The notes: generated by a model not told the origin, from the letters alone. Shown: positions 11,350 through 24,663, counted from the stretch's first letter. The stretch: DNA of 64,000 bases from Urechis unicinctus (GCA_034190875.2 CM067355.1:34045314-34109313), one strand, 5' to 3'. Numbers and translations: made by a program.

Positions 11350-12760
11350 ACCTATGGTGTTTTAGGGGACAATCAACTCTGTTCTTACCTTCAACTTTAC
11401 CTTTTTACCCACGTTTTACCCACCTCAAACGTTTTCCCACCATATACTCCTCGCCCCGGAAAGCTAGTTGTGAAAGCGCTCTATTACAGATTACGGATGT
11501 CAATTAGACTACCGATTTCGTTCCTATTTTGTCAAATAACTTGCTATTTCGGGTTTAAAAAGGCGGGTCCAATGCATGAGCGCGAGTTATGCAGATTTAC
11601 GAGTAGTCAACAACAGATAGCGCTGAACAAAGGCCGCCTCTACTCTCTGATCGCCTTCACTATGTCATTTTGTCAAATTTTCGATTGCTAATAAGATAGT
11701 AAATATCAGATCGATAGTCATACAAATTAGCTGAGTTGTTGACATCAACAGCGCAATTGAAATCTAATTGCATTGGCTTAATGGCGCTACAAGCCCACGT
11801 TTATATTATTCAAACGTATCTGTGAATAAATGTATATTGATGATTATACCATACAGAGCGAATGCCAGAGAGCGACTAGCACATCTTCAAGCTAGGACTG
11901 ATAATTTAAAGAGTGCACCTCATTAATATTGTCATATATGGAATGTGGGGTGTATGCTATATTTTCCTCGTCATTGTATTTAAAGCAGAATGTTTTATAG
12001 TATATATTTACCCCACGTTGTAATATCTCAACTCGCACCACATTCCAGTGTATTCGAGTCACGGCCTCTTTGGTGATAAACCTCAAATGAAGAGTTCGGT
12101 TTATGTCTTGGTCGATCAGCTTTATGTTAGGATCGTTAAACACATATATCGCTGAAGAAAAGCATTCAAAGTTAGTATGCACTAAACTGCTTTATTGCCT
12201 ACCTTATGGGCGACGCTTGACATCAGCCCGTGTTATACGATGTGTGCTAGTTTTGTCACAAACATTCCTGAATATTTCCACTGAGATCAAACGATTTCAT
12301 GTAGACATAAACCGAATGATTATAACAGGGATCACTGCTCCGTTGCATTTTTAGTCTTCTTGAGTAAGTTATGTATGTCGGCACATAAGAGCAGTTGAAT
12401 GTTCTGGTCAACATTACAGCGAAAAAATTACATTGTTTGTGCAGCCTACCATACTCGCTCTGGTCATATAATAGATGAAAGTGACAGCTAAAACAGTCAT
12501 TCATTCCCCCGTAGTATTTATTATTCAGCGACGGTTAATTCAATGGATGGTAACACCATCAACTTTATCGCAGGTAAAATGCAATATACAGTGCTGTAAT
12601 ATAGCGTGCAATCTATATATACTCTCTACAACATACACATCACCTGTATATTCACTGTAGCCCAGATAACATATCCTCTACACCCAGAATTAGTCCAGCA
12701 ACCTATCATTAAATACTCAGATAATAAATATCAAACCAATTAGAGAAAAACACTAAAACT
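11350..12760. other. 1.4 kb of non-coding DNA, nothing recognised
   Basis: Several frames of 60-160 codons occur on both strands (for example 11212-11691 plus), but none shows a domain or splice-site support. The longest has irregular hydrophobic composition and no recognisable fold. Confidence 0.4.
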
Positions 12761-12843
12761 AGAGTCGGCAAGAACGCCATACACATCTTCCATGGTATTC
12801 CTGGACGACCAGCAATACGGTATCCTATTACACAAACAAATGT

Positions 12844-12970
12844 GATAGATGTCACAGCTGCAGCCCCTTAGATGCTTTCAATGACCCCTTAGCATATGTT
12901 TTAAATGACCCCTTAACCAAGTCAATACAGTCTTAAACACTTGGTGGTTTACCGGGATGGCAAAAACGCC
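12844..12970 (+). mobile_element. SINE fragment related to the one in the 4.7-kb array
   Basis: GATAGATGTCACAGCTGCAG, then ATGACCCCTTAGCA, TTAACCAAGTCAATACA and CTTGGTGGTTTAC, matches the reverse complement of 45250-45385 (and the same segment in the later array units) with scattered changes. It therefore belongs to the same tRNA-derived SINE family, in the opposite orientation, and is older. Confidence 0.7.
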
Positions 12971-13204
12971 AACGACGTGTCCTTCCAACGACAACCCTCA
13001 GAGTTACACAGACCTGCACACACACACACGGTATCAACCGTCATAGGTCGATTACGTAAGGTTTTGCCTACTAGAGTCGGCACAAGCGCCAACGGCATGT
13101 CTTCCAACAAAAAGTCTGGACGACCTGCAATATATATCAACAATATTACACAAACAAATGTTATCTCTAAACAAAATGTTTTCTCTAAACAAAAAATATA
13201 TATG

Positions 13205-13206
<2 letters not shown>
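12960..13206 (+). repeat. Repeat modules sharing a CGCCAACGGCATGTCTTCCA core
   Basis: The core occurs near 12965 (diverged) and 13088, with related copies near 12775 and 14105. Copies at 13088 and 14105 continue with GGACGACC, an AATATTAC or ATTATAAC string and TTATCTCTAAACAAAA, then run into a (TA)n tract. This looks like the body and tail of the SINE family whose head is at 12844-12970. Confidence 0.6.

Positions 13207-13286
<80 letters not shown>
13207..13286. repeat. (TA)n microsatellite
   Basis: About 40 uninterrupted TA dinucleotides at the end of a SINE-like module, followed by a short GT-rich stretch. Confidence 0.97.
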
Positions 13287-13288
<2 letters not shown>

Positions 13289-13523
13289 GTGCGTGTGTTT
13301 GTTTGTGTTTGAGTGTGTTCGTGTGTGTGAAAGTACATATTGATTATTTCAGGGAAGAAAGATGTTCTGAACGCCGAACGTGCGAACGGATGGGACAAAA
13401 TTTATGAATGAGCAGCGCAAGTTCCAATGGGCTGTGCTGCGAACTCTTAATTGTACTCGAAATGTCAAATATCGTACATATATAAATATACATATATATA
13501 TACATATATATATGTATATATAT

Positions 13524-13875
13524 CAGACTTCCCGAAAGCCGTCGGTCCGACGGACACGACCGGCAAATTTTGATACGGTCCGACGATTTCTAAACAGAAA
13601 TCGGTCCCACTGCTCGGCTTTTAAAATACCCGGTAATCGGGTTTTAGCATGAAGGCGTTAGAAAAAAGTAAAACGTGTATTCATTGGTCGCTTTCGGCAC
13701 AGTGCCCGTACAAAAACCTATCGTTGTGCATGTTACTCACTACCAATCGTTCTCGCAGCTATGGCGTCGCTGAAGTTTTACGTTTCGGTCTGACAGATTT
13801 TCTTTCGGTCTGACATATTTATGTATCTTGTCAGACCGAATGTCCGACACTTTTTTTTAACTTTCGGGAAGTCTG
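13524..13875. mobile_element. MITE, 352 bp with perfect 15-bp terminal inverted repeats
   Basis: CAGACTTCCCGAAAG at the left end is the exact reverse complement of CTTTCGGGAAGTCTG at the right end. Inside, TTCGGTCTGACA at 13784-13795 and 13804-13815 has a perfect inverted copy at 13829-13840. There is no transposase frame, so this is a non-autonomous DNA transposon. Both flanks are TA-rich, which hides any target-site duplication, and I cannot assign a superfamily. Confidence 0.85.
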
Positions 13876-13933
13876 TTTAATATATATAAATGTATATATG
13901 TGTGTATGTATATGCTGTTATAATTCTATATGC

Positions 13934-14046
<113 letters not shown>

Positions 14047-14095
14047 TATATGAATATAACAACACATATACACACGCACGCGCACACACATATAA

Positions 14096-14190
14096 ATACA
14101 CACAAGCGCCAGAGGCATGTCTTCCAACTGGACGACCAGCAAAACAGTACCAACATTATAACGCAAATAATATTATCTCTAAACAAAAAA
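14096..14190 (+). repeat. SINE-like module, additional copy
   Basis: CACAAGCGCCAGAGGCATGT, then CTTCCAACTGGACGACCAGC and TTATCTCTAAACAAAAA, matches the module near 13077-13190. As there, it runs straight into a (TA)n tract, which suggests TA is the 3' tail of this family. Confidence 0.6.
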
Positions 14191-14246
<56 letters not shown>

Positions 14247-14247
14247 T

Positions 14248-14336
<89 letters not shown>
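14191..14336. repeat. (TA)n microsatellite with a GATA interruption
   Basis: A TA tract interrupted near 14245 by TAGATAGA, followed by about 200 bases of degenerate TA/TG-rich sequence to about 14540. Confidence 0.95.
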
Positions 14337-14339
<3 letters not shown>

Positions 14340-14906
14340 GTATAAATATATGTTTATATACATGTATTTATATATATTTATTTATATATTCATACATGTC
14401 TAAATGTATATTTATATATATATGTATATATATGTATGTATATATATATGCATATATACATATTTTATATATTTTTATAAAAAAAAATATTTTATTTATA
14501 TATCTATGTACATATGTATATTTATATATACGTATATGTGATGTCGTAAACAGTTTTACTTAATTTTACCCTCTCTACATTTAAGCATGTTACCCGTCAG
14601 TTATTCCTTAAGCCCGACTTAACTACCTCATTAAGGGGCGACCTCATTGATGATCCTGCTAGAAGCCTCTGAGCCTCTCTGCCCCCAAAAGTAACAGGAT
14701 ATAAAAGGGAGGGAACACACGCTAACAAGTGAGTTCACCGACCATATTTAAATATCATCCTTATCGGCCACGTTTATTAAATAAAGAATTTATCCTGTAT
14801 TAAGAAGAATCAAAATATATTTCATCCTTTTCGGCTCTACAACGTCGTTTGTGTCTTTAAATCATCACGTCTTCAAAGTCGACAAAACCAAGCTCGACAC
14901 CTGGTG

Positions 14907-15039
<133 letters not shown>

Positions 15040-15139
15040 GTATATAAACACACACACTTATAAATATACGTTGGAAGACATGATAATGAGTCACCACTTT
15101 TCTTACACAGGACAGAAGGTGTATTGGCATGGGGTATTA

Positions 15140-15500
15140 CTCAGGATAAGAACTGTACCCAGGGCACCAAATGTAACCAAGGCAACAACTGTACCCAGGG
15201 TTACAATCGTATCGACGGTAACAACTGCACTAAGAGTTATAACTTTAATCAGGGTAATTACCATATCAAGAGTAATAAGTAACAATACAAATATATCCTT
15301 CTTCACCAGGGTCACAACAGTACAATGTATACAAACTGTACGGAGGGGTAGCAACTGTTTAGAGTTGTAACTGTACCAAATGTACCAACTTTATGTAACG
15401 AGTGTACCAAGAGCAACAACTGCACAGCAACAAAATACAGTGTAATACCTGTACCAAGGATAACAACTGTACACAATAAAATAAATGTGCCGAATATAGC
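15140..15500. repeat. Degenerate 18-bp minisatellite
   Basis: Units resembling GTACCCAGGGTAACAACT repeat head to tail, cleanest at 15155-15285, and decay toward 15500. Because 18 is a multiple of three, an apparent 6-residue protein repeat (V-T-x-x-x-R type) appears on both strands. I attribute that to the DNA repeat. Confidence 0.85.
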
Positions 15501-16380
15501 AGATGTCCGAGCGCAAAGGCTGTACCAGTGATACTAAACTTGATATTTTCGCTATTTATATGCCTATTGTGTGATGTGTATTAGCAGTGGAAAGGTTATG
15601 TGAAACAAAATTTGTCTTGCTCTCATTAATCACAATGACGTCAACGCAGTATATACATGCGATTTAGTTTATTATATGGTAGCGTCAACTAACATTGGCT
15701 GTGTGGTAGGAAAGCGATCATCGCAGAGCCACTTGGAGTGAGCTATAAACTCCTTGATAAAGCTCCTTTAAAAAGGGCCACTTGAGAGTACAAATATTCA
15801 GAGCACTGTTTTCCCGACGTTGCGTGGGTTTGTGCATACATTGATTGAGTAAAAAGAGTTGCTGACTTCTCAAGAAGTGCCATTTTATTTGAAAAAAATT
15901 TACTGGTGATGTCAACCGTATGAAGACAATTTTATGAATGTCGATGACGTCACTTCCGGTACAAAGGAATCAAATTTAAAACGGAACTGAAATCTGAAGT
16001 AACGCAGCGTTTCCTCTTCGTAGTATCGTAAATTGGTTTCCACTCGAAGGAAGCCCATTTAATTCTGAATATATAGATCAAATACATTGTATTGTAAATC
16101 ATCTACAGTTTTCTCACCAACAAAGCATGTAGGACCGTACGAGTCACTTCTGCTGGATTTTCTCTGTAGTAAGTTAGAATAATACTTCTAAACCTACAAA
16201 ATGAACATATTCGGTAAGTAAGAATGGTACCGCAAAGAAATCAAAATGAACACGTAAGTTAGAATGTACTACAAAGGAAACAGTAGTACGTTAGAATGGT
16301 ATCACGATGCTTAGTGGAACCACTAAGCGGACAAAAGTAGTAAGTTAAGATGAACATATGCAATAACGATGTATTTCAGT
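15500..16380. other. Non-coding DNA, nothing recognised
   Basis: No gene or repeat family recognised. A 65-codon minus-strand frame at 15718-15915 has no supporting motif. Confidence 0.45.
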
Positions 16381-16384
16381 AAAA

Positions 16385-16625
16385 AAAACATATAGTGTAA
16401 CATCATATGCTATCACGATGCAGATGCAGCAGTTAATCATAACACGACAGTACAGTAGTATCATATCACGATGCATGCAGTATGATAACAGTGCAGTAAC
16501 AGTAGTGTATCAAATCATGCAGTCACGAGTGTAACAGTAGTGTATCATATCACGATGCAGTAACAGTAGTATATCATGTCACGATGCAGTATCAGTAGTT
16601 TATCATTTCACGGTATAATGCACAG
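16385..16625. repeat. Degenerate minisatellite of about 29 bp
   Basis: Words such as GTATCATATCACGATGCAG and AACAGTAGT recur irregularly six or more times with indels. Period is roughly 27-32 bases. Confidence 0.75.
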
Positions 16626-16877
16626 CTAGCAGGTTTCAAGTCTAGTGTACTATCTGTCGACAGCAGCTCTGTTGACGATGAGTGTAGTGGGACGAAAATA
16701 TCGACACAAAAACGTGAATATTAGGGCTGATTATGGTAATAGTGACGTATTTGATTATACAGCATGAAGCAATAGCTGATGATATTGATGAGGACGACAA
16801 TGATGATGTTTTGGATAATATGAGGATTGTGGTAATGATGACGAGGAAGAAGATGATGATAATGACGACGATGATGT

Positions 16878-16880
16878 CAT

Positions 16881-16951
<71 letters not shown>
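16878..16951. repeat. (GAT)n microsatellite
   Basis: About 24 consecutive GAT triplets, preceded by 90 bases of degenerate GAT/GAC sequence. The poly-Met frame across it is not a gene. Confidence 0.95.
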
Positions 16952-16989
16952 TTTACTGAATCCGTTTTCTAATTCAGCTGCAATATGCT

Positions 16990-18310
16990 TAATTCACGGT
17001 GAGAGCTCCATCCTTAAACGAAATACGTATTGTATAATACATTGCAGATGAGGTATCCTTGCAATATCTGCCATGACCGATCGTTGCTACCAGAAGCCCC
17101 TACACAGTTCTAATGCTGGGTATGGCTAGCGAACGCCCAAAAAGTGTGGTTGTTCCTTCAAATAATGCATTCACAGTAGAAGGGCATGAATATTATTATC
17201 ATTATTATCATCATCATTGTTATTTTTATCATCGAGCATTCGCCAACAGGAGAGTGAAGCTCCCACAAGTCGACAGTATATTAACACAGGCGTGCTGTAA
17301 GTAGATCGAGCACATTGCTCGAACTCTGTCACTCCCTGAACACACACCATACATACCGCTCGTCACTGAACGAACCCTTCCTCAACACCGGATTTCATAT
17401 AAACCTCAACCTGTCATTGATCCTCTATCACTGTTTCTACCTCCAGGCGATGGTCGCTTACAGTCACTCATGAACACATACCACATGAAGACTAGATACC
17501 AACCTGAAAAAAAAAAATAGGAGCTGGAGAAAGATATCGTCGAAACCTTCTTATGACTTATATGTGTAAACAAATAACTTTGTCCAACATGGTATTTCGG
17601 CCATTATATGCAAACCCTGACGATATTTACATCATATATCACCTTTGATATATGGTCAATGCGGTATAGTGCAAGTAACGTCTTTTTCGACTCCCTAATC
17701 GAAGTTTAATTATGTGTATATCAGCTTATGATACACGTTTCCAACAACACTTTCGTCCATTGATGTCATTTAGTGGGTTTTTTCCAATATTTCCCTCGAT
17801 TTTTTGGACCGTTTTGGCAAATGTGCAAAAATTGACGGCCATCGGCTCCTGCGTTTGTGACGTAATATGTCACCGTCCTGTCGATAGCGTGGTTTTTTCC
17901 TTGTTTGTTTACATGGGAACTGTGGTAGGTTTCAGCATAATCGTATTTTATCCTGTCATCGTGTACATCATAAACTGCAACGCATCAAATCATTTCACGT
18001 GGCTTGGAGCAATTGTTCGCTTAGAATATATTAAATTGTTATAGCTTCTATTATGTAGTGTGAAAACGTCAACCCAAGGGGACCGAGCGATAATACAGGC
18101 AGTGCTGCACCTCAATTTCACGCCCGTTTCATAGTTATCATTATACATGTAATGCTTATTCATTTATGCTCACAACTACCAAAAATGTCTGGTTCTTATT
18201 GACTTTGTCTATGATGAAGGAAATAACAAATATATATACCAGTCTAACATTAATATTGTTGTTTAACATCACCTTCAACATCAGAGGTCACATCGTGACG
18301 GTAACCTAAG
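16990..18310. other. 1.3 kb of non-coding DNA, nothing recognised
   Basis: A 110-codon plus-strand frame at 17712-18044 has hydrophobic stretches that could mimic membrane segments. It shows no conserved motif or splice-site support and sits in AT-rich DNA, so I do not call it a gene. Confidence 0.45.
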
Positions 18311-18315
18311 ATGAT

Positions 18316-18440
18316 GGGCCGGCAGCTGTGGTCTAGCAGCGTGGGTGTTTGTCTTGTTGCCCAAATGTGGCAAGTTCAAATCCCACAGTGTGCTATGCAC
18401 GGTGGTGCCGTTTGGGCGATAGCATCTTAAACTCCAATGT
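18316..18440 (+). mobile_element. tRNA-derived SINE fragment
   Basis: A box A-like TGGTCTAGCAGCG at 18329 and a box B-like AGTTCAAATCCC at 18373 are 44 bases apart start to start, the spacing of the internal RNA polymerase III promoter in tRNA genes. The sequence does not fold as an intact tRNA and runs on past the tRNA-like part, so a tRNA-derived SINE is the best reading. Confidence 0.7.
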
Positions 18441-18449
18441 CTGTTCGTC

Positions 18450-20700
18450 ATCATACATCACCAGTTTGAAATGACCTTTGATGTTGAAAGTGAATTTCAA
18501 CACCAATACTTACCATTTATTTTTTGTAAGTAAGGGGATAAGGAATAGTTATGTCCTTGTGCACCTGTTGACAGACAGGTAAAATGAAATGTTACAAGCT
18601 TGACTTAGCTGACGCCAAAGCTGAAAAATAAACAGGGCTTAGATATTACTGTAAAACGAAGCAAATATCAACAGAACAACCACCAATATAATGCTGTTTT
18701 TCCTGTGTCTTTATTTTTAATTGTAATTGCATGTTTGACTGTCTCAGGTGAGATAGTCTGTTTTTACATCATTATGTATTTAGCAATAAGTGCTGTAACT
18801 TTTAACTGATAGCTTTGCGTTTGTATTTGAATGTTGACATTGTAAAATTGTCAATGGACAATTGCAAATTCTGACCACTTTCTCAAGCGGACAAGTGATA
18901 GCTAGAGTTGCAGTACTTGAAACAGGCTACCGATAAGCAAAACAAAATTGCACAGTAAAAGTGCATTTCCTAAAACATCATCATAATTCTGTTGTGGAAA
19001 CAATTCATTAACCAATGCTCTACTAGTCCAATCCCCGGCTATTTTTATGCTATTTGTAAAATCAGATTTCATTTTGTTATTACGGGACATGAACTAAATA
19101 TCAATCATAGAGTGTGGTAGACAATAACAGATATCTGCATCCGGATTTCCAGCAATAAGAAAATGATTTCGCTTCGGCTGCATATTTTTGAAAGAAATGG
19201 TTGGGACTGCCGATATTGAAAAAGAGGTTATTTCATCAGCTACACAAACGGAAATTTAGTAGGAGTACCAAAAAATTGACTAAAATGTAACTTTGAATGT
19301 GCTTGCGACGAGCCCCCTGCTCTACTCAACAACTCATTCACATTTTCCCGAGCTTTTGGCCAACCTTTACTTTATTGAATTTGATCAGGTGGATTGCTGA
19401 CAAGGCTCGAGAATAAATTAAGCAAAAAGGCAAGTGGAGAGATCACGTACACAATTAGGAATGTACTCATACAAACTTGGGAATGAATATTTCATAAGTA
19501 TAAAGGGTAGTTTAGCGATAAGAATCAGTGTGGGGTCATGTAAGGTATTGGGTTATAGTAATGGCAGGGATTAAGATGGTTCAGCGATGAGAATCAGAGT
19601 GGGGTCATGGATTAGGGTGGCTAAGCACAGTTGGTATTATGGTGTCCTCAATGTGCTTACAGTTACGCTAAGAGGCCTCACTCTAATTGACTTATGGGGT
19701 GGGCGCGTTAGGCAGTTTCTAGCACGCCCACGCTACCAGCAAATCAACAAATGCACATCGGACTATTGTTTACAGGGTAACACGATTCCTGCGCTGTCTA
19801 ACCGACGGGTTTAATTAAGTGTGTCGTAGGATACAAAATATCGCTGTACTTTTTTAATGTGATATTGTTGAAAAATATTGGCCTGTTTAGAACAACCATC
19901 AAAGGATAAGTGTCATTATAGCTGGTTTAACTTTCGTGTCTTTGTGGCGAACTTCTGAAAAAGTCCTCTCTCCACTACCCAAATTGCAAATCCTGGCTAC
20001 GGGCCTGAATGACTGAGTGAGCTTTCTCACTTCGCTCGGGTGCTATAGTGGTTGGTGCCGCACGCGCGAGACGCCGTACTGGCTAGGGGCCGAAGTAGTC
20101 AAGGTACAATATCGACCGGCTACCATCGCGCTAATGCCTTTTGCGTTTTCTAATTTGGAAATACAACTTTTAAGAATTCCATGAAAATTTTCTTTTGCTC
20201 TAGTCCTTTCATTTTGGACTACTGGTTAGTTTGTGACGGTATGAATTTCACCTTTTATTAGGATACATTGACAGAAGCCTATCTTTCTCGACTTGTACCA
20301 ATATGCTTATTATCGCTCAATCAGATCGTGTTTCGATTTCTCGTATCGGAATGTTTGTAACCTTGAAATTCTAATGGCCCTAAAAATGTTCTACCACCCC
20401 TGCATTTTCAGTTATAAATAATAGTTAAAAACAAAAATGTGCACCTTTTTGTTGTTCTTTAATATTTTAATCTTATTGTACATAACTAGTTGTTGGTTAT
20501 ATAACTCATTGAGTAAATTCAACATTCAAATCAATATTAACAAAACTTACAAAAAGCACGCATTTTATTCAATAAGGTCAACAGCCCAATTTGCCTACAC
20601 ACACACATACTCTTCCTTTTCGTCATCTACATCATCACTTATATCTAGTCTGGGACATCTCAGTCCTGTGGGCAAGCCATCTTCAGAAATTTTGTACTGT
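18450..20700. other. 2.2 kb of largely non-coding DNA
   Basis: No gene recognised. A direct repeat at about 19513-19545 and 19580-19615 (GCGATAAGAATCAGTGTGGG versus GCGATGAGAATCAGAGTGGG) is the only structure I see. Confidence 0.45.
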
Positions 20701-20712
20701 TAAAAAATCACA

Positions 20713-20955
20713 TTGCTTTTAATGTTTTATGTAGGTATGCTTACTGACGGCTTAGAATTCAACTTGGAAGAAACACTTAAAAAAAACATGCCACGCGTTA
20801 CGTATGTCATACAACTGTTAATGGGTCTGCAATCACACATCAGACATGAAATAAAAGACATGAGGTGTTCGCGAAGAAAACCTCGTGCCCGTATGGGTGA
20901 TGTAATGTCTTTCTGTCGCGTCACTTACAAATGTTACTGGCGCAAGAAGAGTTGA
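20713..20955 (+). CDS. Small unassigned open reading frame (80 codons)
   Basis: The frame carries a D-G-L-E-F-N-L-E-E-T-L segment and then a lysine/arginine-rich C-terminus (RCSRRKPRARMG, YWRKKS). The first part is acidic and amphipathic, and the second would be strongly basic. TTTTATGTAG just before GGTATGCT could act as a splice acceptor. I recognise no family and see no neighbouring exon. A chance open frame is the main alternative. Confidence 0.2.
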   Translation: MLLMFYVGMLTDGLEFNLEETLKKNMPRVTYVIQLLMGLQSHIRHEIKDMRCSRRKPRARMGDVMSFCRVTYKCYWRKKS

Positions 20956-21732
20956 CTTGCCTACTTTCATAGTTGCATTAAGTTTGTTTTGTTGTGGCTA
21001 TTATGATTCTAAATAATCACTGCAAATGATATTGTATGCGTGAATCCAGCTTCTTTGCATAACCTGGATTTTATCTCAATTCTTATATTAACCATTTACA
21101 GATGATACATGGTAAACCAAATAAATGAATTAAAATATAAATGCCTTCATGCGATGGAAAAATGGTTACATAAAATTTGTTAACAGACAGTAAATGGGGA
21201 GTCTCGTTAAATCGTTGTTGCCCAGTGACTGTTCGACTTATTAAGGTCAGTAGGTGTTTGTTGTATGCAAATATGAGAGGCTGCCATTAGATAGCTTAGA
21301 AGGGAGTGGGGTGGGGTGGCTTGATGTCCGTGTTGTTGTCTTCACACCAGATACCATGATGGGTAAAAATTATACACTGACTGCAGCCAGCTGATTCTTG
21401 ATATATGAATTATAAAGTCTTCACAAACAATCAAGGTATGTTAGTTGTATAACTCTTTCTGTAAGCCTATCTATGCCATCGGTTTATTCAACAGTTTACT
21501 TTCAGTTTATATACCATAGGTCAATAAATTATGCAAGACATGATAGTATACAGCGGGTAAGCTTTCTTATCTCGTGTGTTCGTCGGGTTTATAGTTCAAG
21601 CGGCGCTTAATCACACTAGCCCCATTGCTGTTGTAGTGAACTGTGTGCGAGGTGTTAGCGCGACAAAATCTACCCTCCAGCCGGGTGGATGTGATTATTA
21701 ACCCGCCCGACTGAAATTTCACTGCCCTGCCC

Positions 21733-22190
21733 TAGTCTACGCTCATTGCGTTATTGTGATGCACCATCTAGTTTACACTCATCACCGTTATTGTGATGCA
21801 CTATCTAGTTTACACTCATCAGTATTATTGTGATGAACTATCTAGTCTACACTCATCTCTGTCATTGTGATGAACTATCTAGTCTACACTCATCTCTGTC
21901 ATTGTGATGCACTATCTAGTCTACACTCATCGCTGTCATTGTGATGCACTATCTAGTCTACACTCATCTCTGTCATTGTGATACACTATCTAGTCTACAC
22001 TCAACGCTGTTATTGTGATGCACTATCTAGTCTACACTCATCTCGCTGTCGTTGTGATGCACTATCTAGTGTGATCTGTCATTGTGATACACACTACATC
22101 TATTGTGATGCACTATCTACACATCATCGCTGTTATTGTGTGCACTATGTCTACACTATCTAGTCTACACTCATCGTTATAGTGATTCCT
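21733..22190. repeat. 37-bp minisatellite
   Basis: About 12 head-to-tail copies of a unit reading TTGTGATGCACTATCTAGTC then TACACTCATCGCTGTCA. Copies are well conserved at 21800-22060 and shortened and rearranged after 22070. Confidence 0.92.
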
Positions 22191-22587
22191 TGTCTAGGTG
22201 GGGGTCCACTGATATTTCGCTGCCGGACTCCACTGATATTATGCTGCTAGAATATTCTGATATTATGCTGCCAGAAAGCTGATATTACGTTTCCCCAGAA
22301 ATTGTTCAAGAATATTGACTGATATACGCAAGTATTATGCTGGTCTGCTTATCACATACATTTTGATATGCGTAAATGCTTAGCTATCATTCCCACATTA
22401 TACTTGGCCTGAGGGCTATGCAAACCAAAAAAAGGACCTTGCAAGTTCAAGAAATCTGTCATTGGTGAGCTGATATAAAGCAAGCTAGCTGTCCACTGTT
22501 TAACCCACGGAAATAGCTTTTAATGGCCAAGTTCCCATATGAAGTGTACTAGGTGCCCCAAACACACAGTCCCCTATTATGTTGATT

Positions 22588-23310
22588 GCGTGTGATCTCT
22601 CAGCAAGGTTGTCCTGTGATCTCTCAACAGCTGTCTCCTGTGATCCCTCAACTGGTGTCTCCTGAGATCTCACTACAGCTGTCACCTATGACTTCTCAAA
22701 AGCTGTCTCCTGTGATCTCACAACCATTGTCTCTTGTGATCCCTCAACTGGTGTCTCCTGAGATCTCACTACAGCTGTCTCCTATGACTTCTCAACAGCT
22801 GTCTCCTGTGATCTCTCAACAGCAGTCTCCTGAGATCTAACAACAAGAGTATCCTGTGATCCCTTAACTGGTGTCTCCTGTGATCTCTCAACAGATGTCT
22901 CCTGTGATCCCTCAACTGGTGTCTCCTGTGATCTCTCAACAGATGTCTCCTGTGATCCCTCAACTGGTGTCTCCTTAGATCTCTCAACAGATGTCTCCTA
23001 TGATCCCTCAACAGCTGTCTCCTGTGATTTCTCAATTTGTATCACAGGTGTCCTGTGATCACTCAACAAGGGTGTGTCCTTTGATCTCTCAACAGGTGTC
23101 CTGTGATCTCTCAGCAAGAGTGTCCAGGGATCTATCAATGGGTGTCTCCTGAGATCTCTCTACAGGTGTCCTGTGATCTCTCAGCAATAGTGTCCGGTGA
23201 TCTATCAACAGGAGTCTCCTGTGATCTCCCGACAGGTGTCTGCTGTGATCTCTCGACAGGTGTCTGCTGTGATCTCTTGACAGGAGCCTCCTGTGATCTC
23301 TCAACAAGGC
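22588..23310. repeat. 24-bp minisatellite
   Basis: About 30 copies of a unit like CTCCTGTGATCTCTCAACAG followed by GTGT, with an alternating variant carrying ATCCCTCAACTGG. As 24 is a multiple of three, long frames with an 8-residue repeat (R-D-H-R-R-H-L-L type on the minus strand) cross it. No start, splice or domain context supports translation. Confidence 0.93.
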
Positions 23311-23439
23311 TCAGGTTGTTAGCTATGCAATCCGTCACAAGAGTGAGGACTTTACCTGATGACTTGATAGCCAGCTTGCTTGAGAAAAAGATGAGTTATC
23401 TCAGTTATGATCTGATATGCTTGCACTCACAACTTTAGA

Positions 23440-24520
23440 CAAGCTGAATAGATAAAGATGAATATAGCATGTAGCCACTAGATAAAGATGATTTATTTTA
23501 TTAAGAAGAATTTTATAGCAGTGAAAAACCAATGTCTAATAGAATGATTTGTCTGCTATGATCTCAGACCCAAGGACTCTTGTTGACTGTTCGTCATTAC
23601 CTTATGTTTCCTTATGTTGATTATGATGTGGGTTCTGAAAGCAACTATTACGTATGCCTTAAGTTATCAATCTGTCAAGTTAATGTTGATTTTTAACAAA
23701 TAACAAATAAAAAGATTGTCTTAGATCTTAACATAGCTAATACGTGAGGTAAAAGGCACAATAATAATTATTGAACGCAGGGATTTTGTTGTTCTATGAG
23801 CTATTTTCTGGCTCTGAATATCTAATATATCTGACTGAGTTATTTTCAAGCTTGTAACATTTTCTGCCGACTGAATTTGAGTCGTCAGAAATTGTCTTGT
23901 TCATGTGAGAGTGTTTTTATTTGTTATTTCATATCTGGACCTAAATCATTGCAACTAACAAATATCCGTGGCAAATAAGCGAATGACAAAAATGTGGCAA
24001 CCCAATACAAAGCAATAACAGATAATAGAGTGAAGGTCATTAAGTTTCTTTGGATTTTTCTCATGGTGAGACTGGCACAGTTCAGGCATTGCTGGATGAA
24101 CTTTTAAAGTTACAATTAACAATAATGTCAAGTATGTCATATATCTGCAATGAATCATTGTGATTCTCCATGGTAACTTGTTTTGAGGAGAATCAACAGT
24201 GTAAGCTTTGTGTAAGAAGTGAATCATTGTCATTTATTTGGTGAATTTCATATCTAGAGGTCAGGCATTGAATAACCCTGGTTCTATCTTCATTCTGTTA
24301 TGTTTCTAATGGTAATTAAACCATTTTGCTTTATTATGTACTTTTTACCAAACAGTGAAAATTTGAAGTGTACGAGTTCAATTGCAATATGAGGTTAGTT
24401 ATAAACTTATATATAGTGTTAAAATGCTTTCAATGAAATGCTTCCATGGCAAACTTTTCATATGGGAGACGAATGGTGAGTATATGCATCTCTGTCTTGT
24501 GTGGGGATAGATGATTAACT
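23440..24520. other. 1.1 kb of AT-rich non-coding DNA
   Basis: No supported gene or repeat. Confidence 0.45.
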
Positions 24521-24521
24521 G

Positions 24522-24663
<142 letters not shown>

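Noticed and set aside
17712-18044. Membrane protein gene of 110 codons
   Set aside because: Hydrophobicity comes from T-rich sequence. No conserved motif, no splice context, isolated.
21733-22190. CRISPR array
   Set aside because: Units repeat head to tail with no unique spacers, there are no cas genes, and the DNA is from an animal. The same applies to 28261-28440 and 38067-38375.
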